From NCBI GenBank assembly GCA_032622095.1, contig CP136068.1, positions 163,949,465 through 164,013,464 of the forward strand: a stretch of DNA of 64,000 bases, read 5' to 3'. Under the pieces are notes generated by a model that saw nothing but the letters and a program-made list of their open reading frames with translations, did no database searches and was not told the origin of the DNA. The stretch comes from Siphonodentalium dalli. Lineage: Eukaryota > Mollusca > Scaphopoda > Gadilida > Siphonodentaliidae. A program made the position numbers and the translations under genes. Below are positions 32,129 through 43,747 of this stretch, one piece after another. Positions within the stretch are counted from its first letter, which is position 1, and each line of letters opens with the position of its first letter.

Positions 32129-32617
32129 CTTTGCAGCCCTGGGAATTAGCCTAGTCAATAGGCAATGCCTAGGTAAAAGCAGAGGCAAAATTGGTTTGCC
32201 TAGGAAATTATATTTCCTAGGTAAAACAAGTTCATTGGGTTACTAAATTTGATTTTTGTCTATCAGAAATAGAACCTCTTTAGCCAAAATGACTTCCTTC
32301 TATCACTCTTTACATATATTGTCCCACAGTTGTTTCCATGGCACTGGGCAATTAACTAGCTACATGTACCGGTATAAGGACACTTGTTTTCAAGATGATT
32401 TGTGGATTTTTACATATATGTTGAGTACTAGTGGCATGGAAATAATGTTCCCCAAAATAACTAAGCATTTCAGGTTATTATTGAATCATATTGATTTGAG
32501 ATGGCAATATTGTTGGAAAATTTCCTGGGTAAAATCTGTTTTTGCCTAGGCCGATTTCTTTCACCTAGGCAAATATATTGCCTAGGCAAATTTTCCTTAA
32601 TTCCCAGGGCTGCTTTG
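32129..32617. mobile_element. MITE with CAGCCCTGGGAATTA ends and CTTTG duplication
   Basis: CTTTG (32129-32133 and 32613-32617) flanks CAGCCCTGGGAATTA and TTAATTCCCAGGGCTG. The 479-bp interior repeats GCCTAGG/CCTAGGC palindromes at both ends. Short ends beginning with CAG and a 5-8-bp duplication fit hAT-type MITEs, though only five bases match, so the superfamily is tentative. The 97-codon frame inside shows no protein-like features. Confidence 0.7.
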
Positions 32618-32716
32618 TACCAAACGAGAATACCATTAGCTCAAAACCTAGGAACTGTTTGAAGATAAAAGATTTGAAGATAAAAAATACATGTTACAAA
32701 TTTCTTAGCCAGTACT

Positions 32717-32822
32717 AGTCCAAGTCTACCTGTACATAAACCAGCTAGGATATTTGGATACGGACATGCTCGTTATTCAAATATCCTAGCTGGTGTGGGT
32801 ACAAGCAGACTTGTACCTGTTC
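32717..32822. repeat. hairpin with CCAGCTAGGATATTTG arms
   Basis: CCAGCTAGGATATTTG and its perfect reverse complement are separated by ~22 bases. Imperfect pairing continues outward (AAGTCTACCTGTAC against GTACAAGCAGACTT). Possibly a small foldback element. Confidence 0.6.
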
Positions 32823-32917
32823 GGTAAAACCATGAATTTCACATCATATGAATGTCTACCTCAAGATTACATGATTTATTGAGCCTATTTCACCTGTTAT
32901 CATTACAATATCCAGCG

Positions 32918-33300
32918 GGTTTAACCCTTTAATGACGGGAGATGCGCTGGTGCTGCATTACATATCCTATGCCAGTGAGTGCTCTCATATATGAGGCCCC
33001 CGCACCACCTCCCATGGAATATGGAATACCACTTAACACAGAGGGTGGAATACGGAATACCAGTTAACAGCCATATGGAATACATAAAAATATATGAAAA
33101 CTTCATTTTTTGGAAGGCCGGCGTACGAATACGGCCGGTATTTTTGGAATACCGAATACTTCCTAACAAAGGGGCTGGAATACGGCGTACCTCATAACAG
33201 GGCATGAAATACGGCGTACGAAAAAGGGGGTGGGGGCCTCATATATGCGGTCTCTCATGGATCCTCGCATATATAAGAGAATGCACTGACTTACAAGGTC
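32918..33300. mobile_element. degenerate element with TTTAACCCTTT end and GGAATACC repeats
   Basis: The left side starts TTTAACCCTTTAATGACGG, resembling the piggyBac-type MITE ends, but no matching right end is found. Inside, GGAATAC(C/G)G(A/T) motifs recur roughly eight times (33017-33215). A decayed palindrome half (CCTCGCATATATAAGAGAATG) closes the region at 33263-33290. An old nested repeat. Confidence 0.45.
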
Positions 33301-34250
33301 ATGGTGAATATTGTTCGGCCGAGTGAATCATGTTATTATTCTTCCACTTTATTCACCAACTATTTTATTTTCGCCGCGCTTCCTGTTTCACTAAGGGAGA
33401 TAATGATAAACTGCGCATATCAATGAAGAAAACTCTACCTTGATCATACTCCACATGTATATGAGCAATTACTGCAGTATTTCACAATTTAACAGGAATA
33501 CAAAATGCATCATTTTTCATGCACGGTAGAGACATTAGGGGCGGATGCCTATGGTAAACAAGTAATGTTTGTTGAGTGGCATAATCGCTATTTGTTTAAT
33601 ATCATAAATATTTTAGGACAGTCCAAAAACCTTTTCGCAAAATTGACAAGTACGAATCTGTTTGTGAGACAATCATGCTTGCCACACACAGTAAGGGGAT
33701 TATGTTTCTGCATGTCTTGATTATTTTATTCTTAATTATGTAATCAGGTCATCTCGTTGATGATAAATGACATTCGCCTCAACCATGAAACCGGAACTAT
33801 ACAATACAAGCATCATCAAACATGACAAAACAATGCCTATGTGTGCCTAAATAAACCTTGTGTGTATTTTTTAATATACGGATTCTAGAACTGGTGCCGT
33901 GTAATAAACAGCGCGATGCGTGTATTAATGGGTTTGTTAATATGGCAATTGTACCATTGCGGAAGGATAGAACTTGAGGCTGTGCCTCTTATTGTATCTG
34001 GCCGCGCTAACACTCCTGCCGTTCTGTACATATATGTCACTGCATGAAAAGCGAGATTTATAAAATTTAAATGTTGCATAAATTTAGGACCCTGAATTTT
34101 TGCATGGATTTATACATATTAAATTCGCATTTATACAAAAATATAAATCTCTTATTTATATTTATAAATCTCGCATAAATGTTGCATAAATTTAGGACCC
34201 TGAATTTATGCATGCATTTATACATATTAAATACTAAACAGTGCCGGAGG

Positions 34251-35026
34251 TCAGTAGTATGGGGCGTCATCCCTTCAAATATTCGTTTTCGGAGATATCT
34301 CCTCGTAATTCGGAGATATCTCCTCGGTTTCGATGAGATATCTCCTTGGATTTGCAATTCTTAGCAGATATCTGCTTGGAATATGGTCCATTATGGAGAT
34401 ATCTCCTTGGATCCAAGGAGATATATGCTTGGATTATGGAGATATCTCCTTGGATCCTAGGAGATATCTCCTCGCAACTACGAGATATCTGCTTGAAATA
34501 TTGCCAACGAGATATCTCCTTGAAACCGAAGAGATATCTTCATAATCCAAGCAAATATCTGCTCGGATCCAAGGAAATATGTCATTGGATCCAAGGAGAT
34601 ATCTGCTCGGATTATGGAGATATCTCCTTGAAATAGTTTTCAACGAGATATCTCCTTGGACACAAGGAGATACCTCCATATTCCAAGCAGATATCTCCTT
34701 GAAAATATTCCAAGCAGATAGCTGCTTGGATTATGGAGATATCTCCTTGGAAAACCGCGGCCATGAAATATTAATGATTTCTCCACAGTACATATTTCTA
34801 TGATCGAAATACAGCCAAGCAGATATTTCCATAATCCGAGCAGATATCTGTTTGGATCCAAGGAGAAATCTCATTGGATCCAAGCAGATATCTGCTCGCA
34901 TTATGGAGATATCTCCTCGGTTTCAAGGAGATATCTCCTTGAAAATATTTCCGATATCTCATTGAAACCGAGGATATATCTCCGAATGGCGAATATTTGC
35001 AGGGAAGGCGCCCATACAGTAGAGCT
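34251..35026. mobile_element. foldback element built of GGAGATATCTCC palindromes
   Basis: The body (34291-34985) alternates perfect short palindromes, chiefly GGAGATATCTCC and CTTGGATCCAAG, with variants such as GCAGATATCTGC. The whole is bracketed by inverted ends, GGGCGTCATCCCTTCAAATA at 34262 against TATTTGCAGGGAAGGCGCCC at 34994. Sequences outside that still pair imperfectly (CAGTAGTATGGG against CCCATACAGTAG). The element can fold at every scale. It has no coding capacity; the short frames over it are composition effects. Confidence 0.8.
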
Positions 35027-35502
35027 ATTATGTCGCCAGCGAGCATTTGTAGCAATGTGGTAAACACTTGATGTCACTTTAACACTATTGAGTCAAATGA
35101 CATGCTGACAACGTTTACCCACAAAAAGACCTTTCGCATCATGTATCCGGACAAAACGCCCTACAGATAAATGTGATATAGATTTTATACCTCTATAGAC
35201 ACATGTCCAGTTTATCAGGCAATGACTTCTACAAGAAACAAGTGATAAAGAAACGAGGAATGTTTGATGTTTAAATTCGGGGCATATAATACTGACAACC
35301 TGTGAATGGGACGGGACAGCGGAAAATTCTACAACACAGCCACCTGTTTATACCGCCTGTTTATACGGGGGTCAGTATTCTATTGCCAATCTAACATGTG
35401 GTCTGTATGATATATATCAAAGTGACTCCAGGGGCCATGTAATGCTACATGCGGTATCAATTTCACTGATAAGGCTGCTCCGCCATTAAATTTTAGCACT
35501 GG

Positions 35503-35538
<36 letters not shown>

Positions 35539-35795
35539 TTGCATGGATAGTAAATTTAATTAGACCAACATGTCTGGAATCTCAAATCTGTGTTAATGGC
35601 ATGCTAGAACACCGTTCATTTTATGGTTGTGAGGCTGGAGCTTCTGATCAACAATTTCCGATGAAAAATAAACAAAAGTTGTTGTAAGAAATGTTATATT
35701 GTGTACAGGAAATTAAAATAATGTGTGCGGATATCATGAAGAATTCAACATTGACGTCATCGACCACGGGTGAATTTATGAAACTGGTTATATAG
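35027..35795. other. spacer with a (GA)n microsatellite
   Basis: Unique-looking sequence. A GA dinucleotide run of about 30 bp lies at 35505-35534. Nothing else is recognised. Confidence 0.6.
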
Positions 35796-35930
35796 AATTA
35801 TAACGCATCTACTAATGTACATGTACAACATTCATCAACCGGCAGTGTCAGCACTCAAGGACAGCATAGCAGTGCAGCATCTGTTGAATCGCCACCAGTG
35901 TCCGACACATCTTCCAGTGATTATTTTAAT
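35796..35930 (+). CDS. candidate exon, Ser-rich, ends at a GTGAGT donor
   Basis: A 45-codon open stretch from just after a TAG reads as a Ser/Thr/Gln-rich peptide (STQGQHSSAASVESPPVS, then DTSSSDYFN) and stops at AAT|GTGAGT, a strong splice donor. A TACTAAT branch-point-like sequence (about 35810) and an ACCGGCAG acceptor (about 35853) lie inside, so the true exon may begin near 35854. A second frame is also open across the same bases. It may pair with 37361-37520, but the reading phases agree only if that second frame is used or another exon intervenes. Low confidence. Confidence 0.25.
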
Positions 35931-35936
35931 GTGAGT

Positions 35937-37343
35937 TTGCTTCTAATATTTTATTAAAAAAATATTTATATCAAATTTATTGCATTCGTGATCGCGAAAA
36001 ATAAAGATTTGTCGCAGTCACGGATGACATAATTTTCGGTTCCCACTCATACTATTGTTTAATACACCTTTTAATGCCTACCTATCACTCAAATTTATCA
36101 CTTTGTAATGTAAATAAAAGCCAATTACTGTAACGTTTTTGGCTTTTGTTTGCATAACAAAGCCTACTAACTTGACAATAACATACTATTTATGCGCTAT
36201 TTAGGATTGTTATAAGAAAAAAAATTGTATTTAATATAACTTTCTTTCTGTTTATGCTGGTGTTTACGGGTGTGAAATGTTTAACAGTAATACCCATCGC
36301 TAACGCTTACTGAGCCTATAAACCACGATGAATCCTGCATTTAAAGCAATTAAAAGCAAAATTTCAAACAGAAATGTGACATTCACAAAAGTAAACACGT
36401 TACTAAGAAATCACAGCAATTTGTGTGAATGCCATTATATTAGACTTATGGTTAATAATGTTTAACCATAATGAATCAACCAAACAAGCATTGGTTCAAT
36501 AACAACTCAATACAGTTGATTCTAAGTGTGCATATCTGATGGGGTTGGCCTGGTTTTTATGGTAGCTTAAATATAACACTTTGTATTAACAATGGAAATA
36601 TGATAAAACAAATGGAATGCCAGATTTTTCACTTTAAAGGCACTGACGGCGTTTGTTGCAGACATATTTATATTTGTTCAAATCGCCATCAACAGAAGGA
36701 ACACCAAAATATATACAGTTCCGCTCATATATGCCATACATAATCAGTGCGTAAATAGTATATTGTCGTCAAGACGTACGCTGGTGTACTTAAAGCAGAG
36801 ACTGTGCCTGTTACAGAAGTTGTGTAACAGAAGTTGTGCTTTTGTTTATATAACACAGCGCAGTTATATTGGTTAATCACACAAAAATGATATGAACGCT
36901 CTTTATTATTTCCATATCAGGATAACAGACAGAAATAACGCTCTTTATGTTTACCATACCCAGATCTAAATACAAGCCCTGAAAAGTAACTTTTTATGCT
37001 TTTGTTTACATAAGAAAGGGGAAAAGTTGACAATAACTTACTGCTTATGCCATATTTCTTATTAACATAAGAACAAAGTCTGTCTATATCTTACTATTCC
37101 TTCTGTTTATGGCGGTTTGACCGATATGAATATTTTAACAGCATACCCACCACAAGGCATCCCGTATCTTTAATGTGCAACATATTGAAACTCTTTCATA
37201 TCATCACTAAAATAAATGTTTTGAGTAAAAAGCTTATGGGAATAAACTGATAAATAAATGTGAATTTACCCTCATTTATTGCCAGATTTAAACGGACAGT
37301 AAGAATTATCTAGAATCCAACTCAATTAAATGTTTATATTGAA
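35937..37343. other. AT-rich spacer or intron
   Basis: No repeat, RNA gene or protein-like frame is recognised. It would be an intron if the flanking candidate exons belong together. Confidence 0.4.
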
Positions 37344-37360
37344 ATGTTATTCTTTTGTAG

Positions 37361-37520
37361 ATGTAATGCAGTTGCAATTCCCATTGGAGAAAATGGCCGA
37401 CATAAGACGATATATCAGAGAAAAGTGAAGAACAGTAATAAGCTGACGACAAGACGACAGCGGGCAGAAATAGACAGACTGGCAAAGGCAGAGAGAGAGA
37501 GGGGGGAATTGCCACAATAA
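37361..37520 (+). CDS. candidate terminal exon, basic/helical tail
   Basis: TTATTCTTTTGTAG at 37347-37360 is a good splice acceptor. From it, one frame runs 53 codons to TAA at 37518-37520, with a strongly basic, helical composition (AIPIGENGRHKTIYQR and RRQRAEIDRLAKAERERG) unlike chance AT-rich translation. An unspliced ATG at 37344 also opens the same frame (58 aa). The exon would begin with the third base of a codon. An AATAAA motif lies further downstream (about 37709). Alternative: an acceptor at the CAG ending 37371 opens a shorter frame ending at a TGA near 37428. Family unknown. Confidence 0.35.
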
Positions 37521-38439
37521 TATAAAGTTACACATTCCGTTTAAGCACCCTAAATTACCACTTCTCTGGCAATGTGGATAAAAAGTATTTGATTTGAGTC
37601 GATGAACAAATTTTCAAAATGTGTTATTTATCACCACCTCGAATATTTGGCGGCCTAGAAAGAATTCTACTGACTTCGTCCAGAACTATTAAACGTGGGT
37701 TTATTCAGTGAATAAATTGAGTATAAATGTCGGCCTTTATTCATGAATAAATTACCTGTTCGGACACCCACTTACATATACTGGATATAACTATTAATCA
37801 AAGGTCGTCAGTATAGTTCTGTAATCGTGCGTGTTCGATATGTTACCCGCGGCTTGTTGTATTATGGTGCTGCCTTACGGTGTTATGTTCCATTGAGGAG
37901 ACACTTGGGTTAAATAGTCAGTTACTATATACCCTGTAATCCACATAGAGAGATGTTTCAATTGTCAAATAGGCAATTGTCTGCTTTAAACCTGTATTTT
38001 ATTTTCTTTCAACTGAAGTCAGTGGATTGTGAAAATGGTACGACATCAGTTATGCAATAACCTTTCAAATCGATATGAACTTAGCAACTCTATATGTGTA
38101 CAAGGGCGTTATATAAAGGGGTAGTTACCATACCGACCTGTATCGAGTCCTGGTTTTAACGTGGAGCGATATACAGCACATACAGTAGATATTTTGTGAG
38201 GTAATATTCGCTGACTTGAATTTATTCTTTATTATATTTTTGAGACATTTTTGTGTGTTATTAATCCTCTATTGACACTATGTACATGGTCACAGTAAAC
38301 AGTAAACAAATCATACACATCATAATGACAACATCGACAAAAATGTCGACCTGGCTCGGGAGGGACAGATGGACTTTCGCACGCAACTTGAACAGGATTC
38401 AAATATCGAATACTTTTTGAATTCGTTTTAAAAAATTGC
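37521..38439. other. spacer without a recognised feature
   Basis: No convincing ORF, tandem repeat or long hairpin. A frame on the minus strand at 38232-38474 is not protein-like enough to call. Confidence 0.5.
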
Positions 38440-38665
38440 GACATGTTTAGTCTCACAATATTACAAATGCTCACCGGTGAATAACTCCATTTAGAAAATT
38501 AAAATATTTCATCTATATCATTGTAAAAAAAAAGGGTTACAAAGTTACATTTGGAAGTCGTTTAAAACATTCGACGTGTTTTTTTGTGTGTCACAAAGTT
38601 ACAAATACTTACCAGAGAATAACTCCAACCAGAAAAATTAAATTAACGACTTCCAAATGTGGGTA
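38440..38665. repeat. dispersed repeat, copy 2 (one and a half units)
   Basis: Related to 1369-1545. A half unit (38440-38510, TACAAATGCTCACCGGTGAA) precedes a full unit (38495-38665). Both ends carry complementary GGAAGTCGTT/AACGACTTCC blocks. Confidence 0.6.
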
Positions 38666-38772
38666 AAATATCATCGGTGGCAGCTATGGTATCGAATCAT
38701 CAAGAGAGATAAAACTTGTATGGAGTTTGGTGGTATTATGCATGCGTGCAACATATAAATCACAATAATTCG

Positions 38773-38964
38773 CACACCAGGCACCATGCTATAATCAGGC
38801 ACCATGCTATATAATCAGACACCATGCTATAATCAGGCACCATGCTATAATCAGGCACCATGCTATAATCAGGCACCGTGCTATAATAAGACACCATGCT
38901 ATAATCAGGCACCATGCTATAATCAGGCACCATGCTATAATCAGGCACCATGCTATAATCAGGC
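38773..38964 (+). repeat. 18-bp minisatellite, about 11 units
   Basis: Unit CAGGCACCATGCTATAAT, nearly invariant; one unit has an AT insertion and two have C-to-A/G changes. It abuts the MITE at 38973. Frames on the minus strand are repeat artefacts. Confidence 0.93.
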
Positions 38965-38972
38965 CTGATAAT

Positions 38973-39390
38973 AGGGTACGTTCATACACTGGCAAGTTTG
39001 CACGGTATGGTTTGCAGGCATTTTGTCATAGAAAACGATATGGTGCCAATATATGAACGGAAACAAGCACATAAAGTGCATCTGTACCACAGCTAACTAA
39101 GTCCAAAGTAAAATCTCTGTAGTTCCACCTGTAGCGATGCTACAGGAATTTGCCTGTAAATATCATGCAATTATCTCGCAAGAATAAATCATAAAGGTAT
39201 TTAAAGGCAAATTCCAATATAACTGTTACTGGTGGAATTAGATAAATGCTACTTCTCATGTATTTCGCTTTGATAGAGATGCATGTTATGTGCACGGTTC
39301 CGTTCATAGTCTGGCCCCATCTGGTTTTCTATGACGAAATGCCCGCAAAAAACATACCGTGCAAACTTGCCAGCGTATAAACGTAGCCTT
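38973..39390. mobile_element. AGGGTACGTT MITE, complete copy
   Basis: The left end AGGGTACGTTCATACACTGG and TTTGCACGGTATGG are mirrored on the right by CATACCGTGCAAACTTGCC and CGTATAAACGTAGCCT, giving long imperfect inverted repeats of about 65 bp. An inner hairpin is present (GGCAAATTCC against GGAATTTGCC). Length is about 418 bp with no ORF. TA-rich flanks prevent a firm call of the target duplication. Confidence 0.75.
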
Positions 39391-39680
39391 ACAGAGTGAA
39401 GTCCCCGGAGACAGCGGGATAGAATCACTGGGGACCTCAATTTGCTTAGGCCTCTCTCTTGAGAGTATATTTACTATCAAATTAACAAGTTCGTTTAGTT
39501 TCTTTAAAAAGTTTATCTTTCTTTTTTAGTTTAATTTCTCTATATCCCCAAATTGGCAGACGACACATTGCATAATCGAGGTTCCCAATGTGCACTGCAC
39601 TGTGTACATCAGGATATCCACCATCAGGAATCGAACTTAAAGTATAGATCTCCTATATCAGATGGGGCATAATCATAATG

Positions 39681-39771
39681 AGGTCCCCATAGGGTGAATT
39701 TAGTGATGCTAGTCCGCTGTGTGGGGTATATATAGCGTCACTAAATTCGCCCTCTGGGGAGCTCACTCTGA
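39681..39771. repeat. hairpin with GTGAATTTAGTGA arms
   Basis: GAGGTCCCCATAGGGTGAAT...TTAGTGATGC pairs imperfectly with GCGTCACTAA...ATTCGCCCTCTGGGGAGCTC. The arms are about 33 bp. It sits next to the minisatellite 39786-40375. Confidence 0.6.
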
Positions 39772-39785
39772 AAATGTCCGGTGCC

Positions 39786-40375
39786 AGATGCCCAAGCCGG
39801 CTCCCAATATGCTATGATGTTTATGGGTACAGATGCCCAGGCCGGCTCCCAATATGATATAATGTTTATAGATGCCCAGGCCGGCTCCCAATATGCTATG
39901 ATGTTTGTGGGTCCAGATGCACAGGCCGGCTCCCAATATGCTATGATGTTTATCAGATGCCCAGGCCGGCTCCCAATATGCTATGATGTTTGTGGGTCCA
40001 GATGCCCAGGCCGGCTCCCAATATGCTATGATGTTTATCAGATGCCCAGGCCGGCTCCCAATATGCTATGATGTTTATCAGATGCCCAGGCCGGCTCCCA
40101 ATATGTTATGATGTTTGTGGGTACAGATGCCCAGGCCGGCTCCCAATATGCTATGATGTTTATCAGATGCCCAGGCCGGCTCCCAATATGTTATGATGTT
40201 TGTGGGTCCAGATGCCCAGGCCGGCTCCCAATATGATATAATGTTTATAGATGCCCAGGCCGGCTCCCAATATGTTATGATGTTTGTGGGTCCAGATGCA
40301 CAGGCCGGCTCCCAATATGATATAATGTTTATAGATGCCCAGGCCGGCTCCCAATATGTTATGATGTTTATGGGT
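39786..40375 (+). repeat. minisatellite of GATGCCCAGGCCGGCTCCCA units
   Basis: About fourteen units share GCCCAGGCCGGCTCCCAATA and TGCTATGATGTTT. They come in short (~38-40 bp, ending TATCA or TATA) and long (~45-46 bp, ending GTGGGTCC) forms, often alternating, so a two-unit higher-order pattern is present. Frames crossing it are not genes. Confidence 0.93.
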
Positions 40376-40420
40376 CCTAATTCGCTGCCAATTTTTATAC
40401 AAATGTATAAAGAACAGTAA

Positions 40421-41327
40421 ATGTATCATTGGAACCGGTTCATTGACCACATTGTGATGGTTACAGTTATGCCCTGTGCCAATACATTCTCTTATTTATT
40501 ACATGATCCTACCCTTATTCCATTCAATAAACCCATTCTATAAATTGTGATATTAAACGTTCGTTTAATAACAGGAAATAGTCCCAGGTGACCTTTGACT
40601 TCCGGTTTGTCGACCTGTTAACATTCCGTACGCTACGTCTCAAAATACTATGGCTTCCAATATTTTTCCAACAAACTATTACGAATGAAGAGTTTGAAAA
40701 GTTATGTCATTAAATATACGCCATTAAATGCGCTAAAAAGTCTGTATTTATCTGGGACTATTTCGTTACGCGGGAAAATGACGAATAGTTACGTGAAACG
40801 TCATCGCATGCCTTATAGAAGCCGACGTTAATTTCGCGTCACATTTGTCGATTTAAGTATGTTTTGTCGGTGTTTTGGGTCATGTAATAAATAGAATCTA
40901 CAACTCGTCCCCAGTTTATAGCGGAAATTACAAAACTCGTCCAGTAAATTAGGTCTGGACCTCGCCAAAGGCTCGGTCCAGACCTAATTTACTGGACTCG
41001 TTTTGTAAATTCCGCTATAAACTGGGGACTCGTTGTAGATCCTCTATATATGCGAGTCGACCATAGGTCGCCTCGCATATATAAGAGAATGCATTGGCTT
41101 AACACATATTCAAAATGATAAAATTGTCAAAGAATGTAGAAAAATATTATAAAAATTTAAAAAAATGTAAGAAATATTTCTAAAATTGTTAAAAAATGTA
41201 AGAACAAATGGTAAAAAGTGTTAAAAACAGATTTTTTTTAGGCCAATGCATTCTCCTATATATGCGAGGCGACCTATGGTCGACTCGCATATATAAGAGA
41301 ATGCATTGGCACAGGGCATAACTGTAA
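40421..41327. mobile_element. foldback MITE, copy split by a second insertion
   Basis: The ends TTACAGTTATGCCCTGTGCC (40461) and its exact reverse complement (ending 41327) are perfect. The right palindrome is at 41242-41310. The left one is interrupted after ATTCTCTTA (40494) and resumes TATATATGCGAG at 41045. The AT-rich core (41099-41241) is the reverse complement of the core in 14331-14461, while the left flank (CATTGGAACCGGTTCATTGA) has the same orientation in both. Confidence 0.8.
40496..41044. mobile_element. insert within the foldback MITE, ending in a 145-bp hairpin
   Basis: About 549 bp separate the halves of one palindrome. Its right third (40896-41040) is an inverted repeat: ATCTACAACTCGTCCCCAGT...GTCTGGACC and GGTCCAGAC...ACTGGGGACTCGTTGTAGAT around a short CTCGCCAAAGGCTC centre. 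No ORF. Target duplication not resolved. Confidence 0.65.
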
Positions 41328-42540
41328 ATGTTTTTGTTCTGACACATCTATTTATACCATAATTGCCTATGCCATTGTATGTATAACCTAGTTTGTAAAT
41401 TTCATCTTTATACCCTACTGTGGGTATAAAACTTCCTACTGTGGGTGTAACTGTTCAAACATGATTACGTGTGTTAAACGTTTATACCAATATTATATAA
41501 AACTACATCGTAGTTAGCAAAATTGTTCTTATGTTACATTCATTACAAATTGGAGATTGTCAATTATTGTTAAATTAGATATGAGGAAAAGTGCCGGCAT
41601 TTCAAACAGATGTACATGTAGCTTTCTAGTGTTATATGAACTGGGAAACATATCAATCGGAATATCAAGTGACTGATGGCTCAGAAACAGGTTGACATCA
41701 TGACGTAAATGTATGTATCATTACGCGTGACGCACATAACTCAAAAATAACAATTATGGCATAAATAAAATACACATAGAGTAGCTACGCTTGTCATCCT
41801 AAAATACCCGCTGAGGGCAAATATTGAGTAAAACCCGTTACGGCACGATTAAAGACTACAGGTAGGTTTGTTTTGAGGGACAATGTTTCATTAATTATTT
41901 TTCATCGGACACAAGTCCGGATCCACGAGGTGCTTGATGAACCCATCTTCAGCCAAATGTCAACAGTTTGACAAATAAAGCTCCATAAAGTGATGGAATG
42001 CTCGATGAATTGTGAGATTAAGATTCCATTTTTCAAATTTGTGTGTTTTCAGCTCCAAGATGAGTGCGTGGTGATACATTTGGACATCGTTGTCAACGTT
42101 ACATTGTTATGGATAGTTAGGAAACTAAATCTACATTCACATTATAATTTGCTGCATTTAAGTAGGAACATATTGACAATTGCATGTGATCCTCTACGGT
42201 GTCGGAGTAAACCCCGAAGCGGTCAAGATTTTTCCCGTATCGCAGTTTACTCATGCCCGTATTACGTTTTACTTTATCGATGCTTGTTTGGAAAGGTGTC
42301 TTTATTCGCGTTACTGGAAAGGGATTTGGGTTTTTTAGTATCAAAACACGTCACGGACAGAGTGTCCCATATAGATTGTTCCACGTTTCCAAAAAAGATT
42401 CTCGAGAAGTGTTTGCAGTGAAATTTTTGCTGAACGAAACTTAAATTTACCCCGAAATTCCAAATGCGCTCGACTAAGATTGTGTTTTACAAGACTAGCC
42501 CTGGTATGAACAAACTCTAACTGTTATAGCCCGATGTGCG
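41328..42540. other. spacer; doubtful 143-codon frame
   Basis: A frame at 41990-42421 (plus strand) is open but has no signal, domain or codon pattern that I trust, and two shorter frames overlap it on both strands. It is recorded so that the region is not blank; I would not call it a gene without transcript support. Confidence 0.4.
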
Positions 42541-42650
42541 GTTTACTGACGCCCGCACCGGGGTTTACTGACGCCCGCACCGGGGTTTACTGACGCCCGC
42601 ACCGGGGTTTACTGACGCCCGCACCTGGGTTTACTGCCCACATCGGGGAT
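42541..42650 (+). repeat. 22-bp minisatellite, 5 units
   Basis: Unit GTTTACTGACGCCCGCACCG plus GG; the last unit is shortened (GTTTACTGCCCACATCGGG). The first base of the 567-bp tandem duplication falls inside this array. Confidence 0.9.
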
Positions 42651-43747
42651 AACAGGATGACCAGCGTGGTAGCCGAGAGCACAAAATGTTCACCACTCGT
42701 GGTATTGTGGTTTTAACAATATATATACAGAGAAAAACATATATATACAGAGAAAAACACCTACATATAACAGAACCTACATAACCACGTATATTTACCA
42801 AACGAGATAATATTCATAAAATAATTATTTGATAACCTGGATATAATTTAGTGTACATTTCAATATCGCCCAAATAAAGTTGATTATGAAAATATGTGTA
42901 TGTGATTTTGTTGTCCATCCATGAAGACAACGTTCCGCCCCCATCCATGAAGACAACGTTCCGCCCCCATTCCCTGGAATCCGGCTAAAACAGACCACGG
43001 CATCAGAAATAATCCTTAAATAAATTTATTGCAAATAACTTGATAAATGAAGCAACAGTTTCCATTATACATTGGAATTAGTCTCATATATTGGATAGTA
43101 ATGATATGAATTAGCAGCTTGACTGAAAGATTCAACTTTTTTAATGAAAATATAATCTGATAACACATTTTGGCATACCTGACGCCCGCACCTGGGTTTA
43201 CTGCCCACATCGGGGATAACAGGATGACCAGCGTGGTAGCCGAGAGCACAAAATGTTCACCACTCGTGGTATTGTGGTTTTAACAATATATATACAGAGA
43301 AAAACATATATATACAGAGAAAAACACCTACATATAACAGAACCTACATAACCACGTATATTTACCAAACGAGATAATATTCATAAAATAATTATTTGAT
43401 AACCTGGATATAATTTAGTGCACATTTCAATATCGCCCAAATAAAGTTGATTATGAAAATATGTGTATGTGATTTTGTTGTCCATCCATGAAGACAACGT
43501 TCCGCCCCCATCCATGAAGACAACGTTCCGCCCCCATTCCCTGGAATCCGGCTAAAACAGACCACGGCATCAGAAATAATCCTTAAATAAATTTATTGCA
43601 AATAACTTGATAAATGAAGCAACAGTTTCCATTATACATTGGAATTAGTCTCATATATTGGATAGTAATGATATGAATTAGCAGCTTGACTGAAAGATTC
43701 AACTTTTTTAATGAAAATATAATCTGATAACACATTTTGGCATACCT
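42614..43747 (+). repeat. 567-bp tandem duplication in composite repeat copy B
   Basis: 42614-43180 and 43181-43747 are head-to-tail copies, nearly identical (one visible change, GTGTACATTTC against GTGCACATTTC). Both begin GACGCCCGCACCTGGG and end TTTTGGCATACCT. The unit contains the copy-B counterpart of 8990-9547, including two GAAGACAACGTTCCGCCCCC units. The near identity means the duplication is recent. Confidence 0.95.

Noticed and set aside
39781-40450. Ala/Gln/Gly-rich repeat protein frames
   Set aside because: Translations of the 39786-40375 minisatellite, open on both strands and shifting frame between unit types.
41990-42421. 143-codon plus-strand ORF
   Set aside because: No signal peptide, domain or convincing codon pattern, and competing frames overlap it. 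Left as a doubtful frame.
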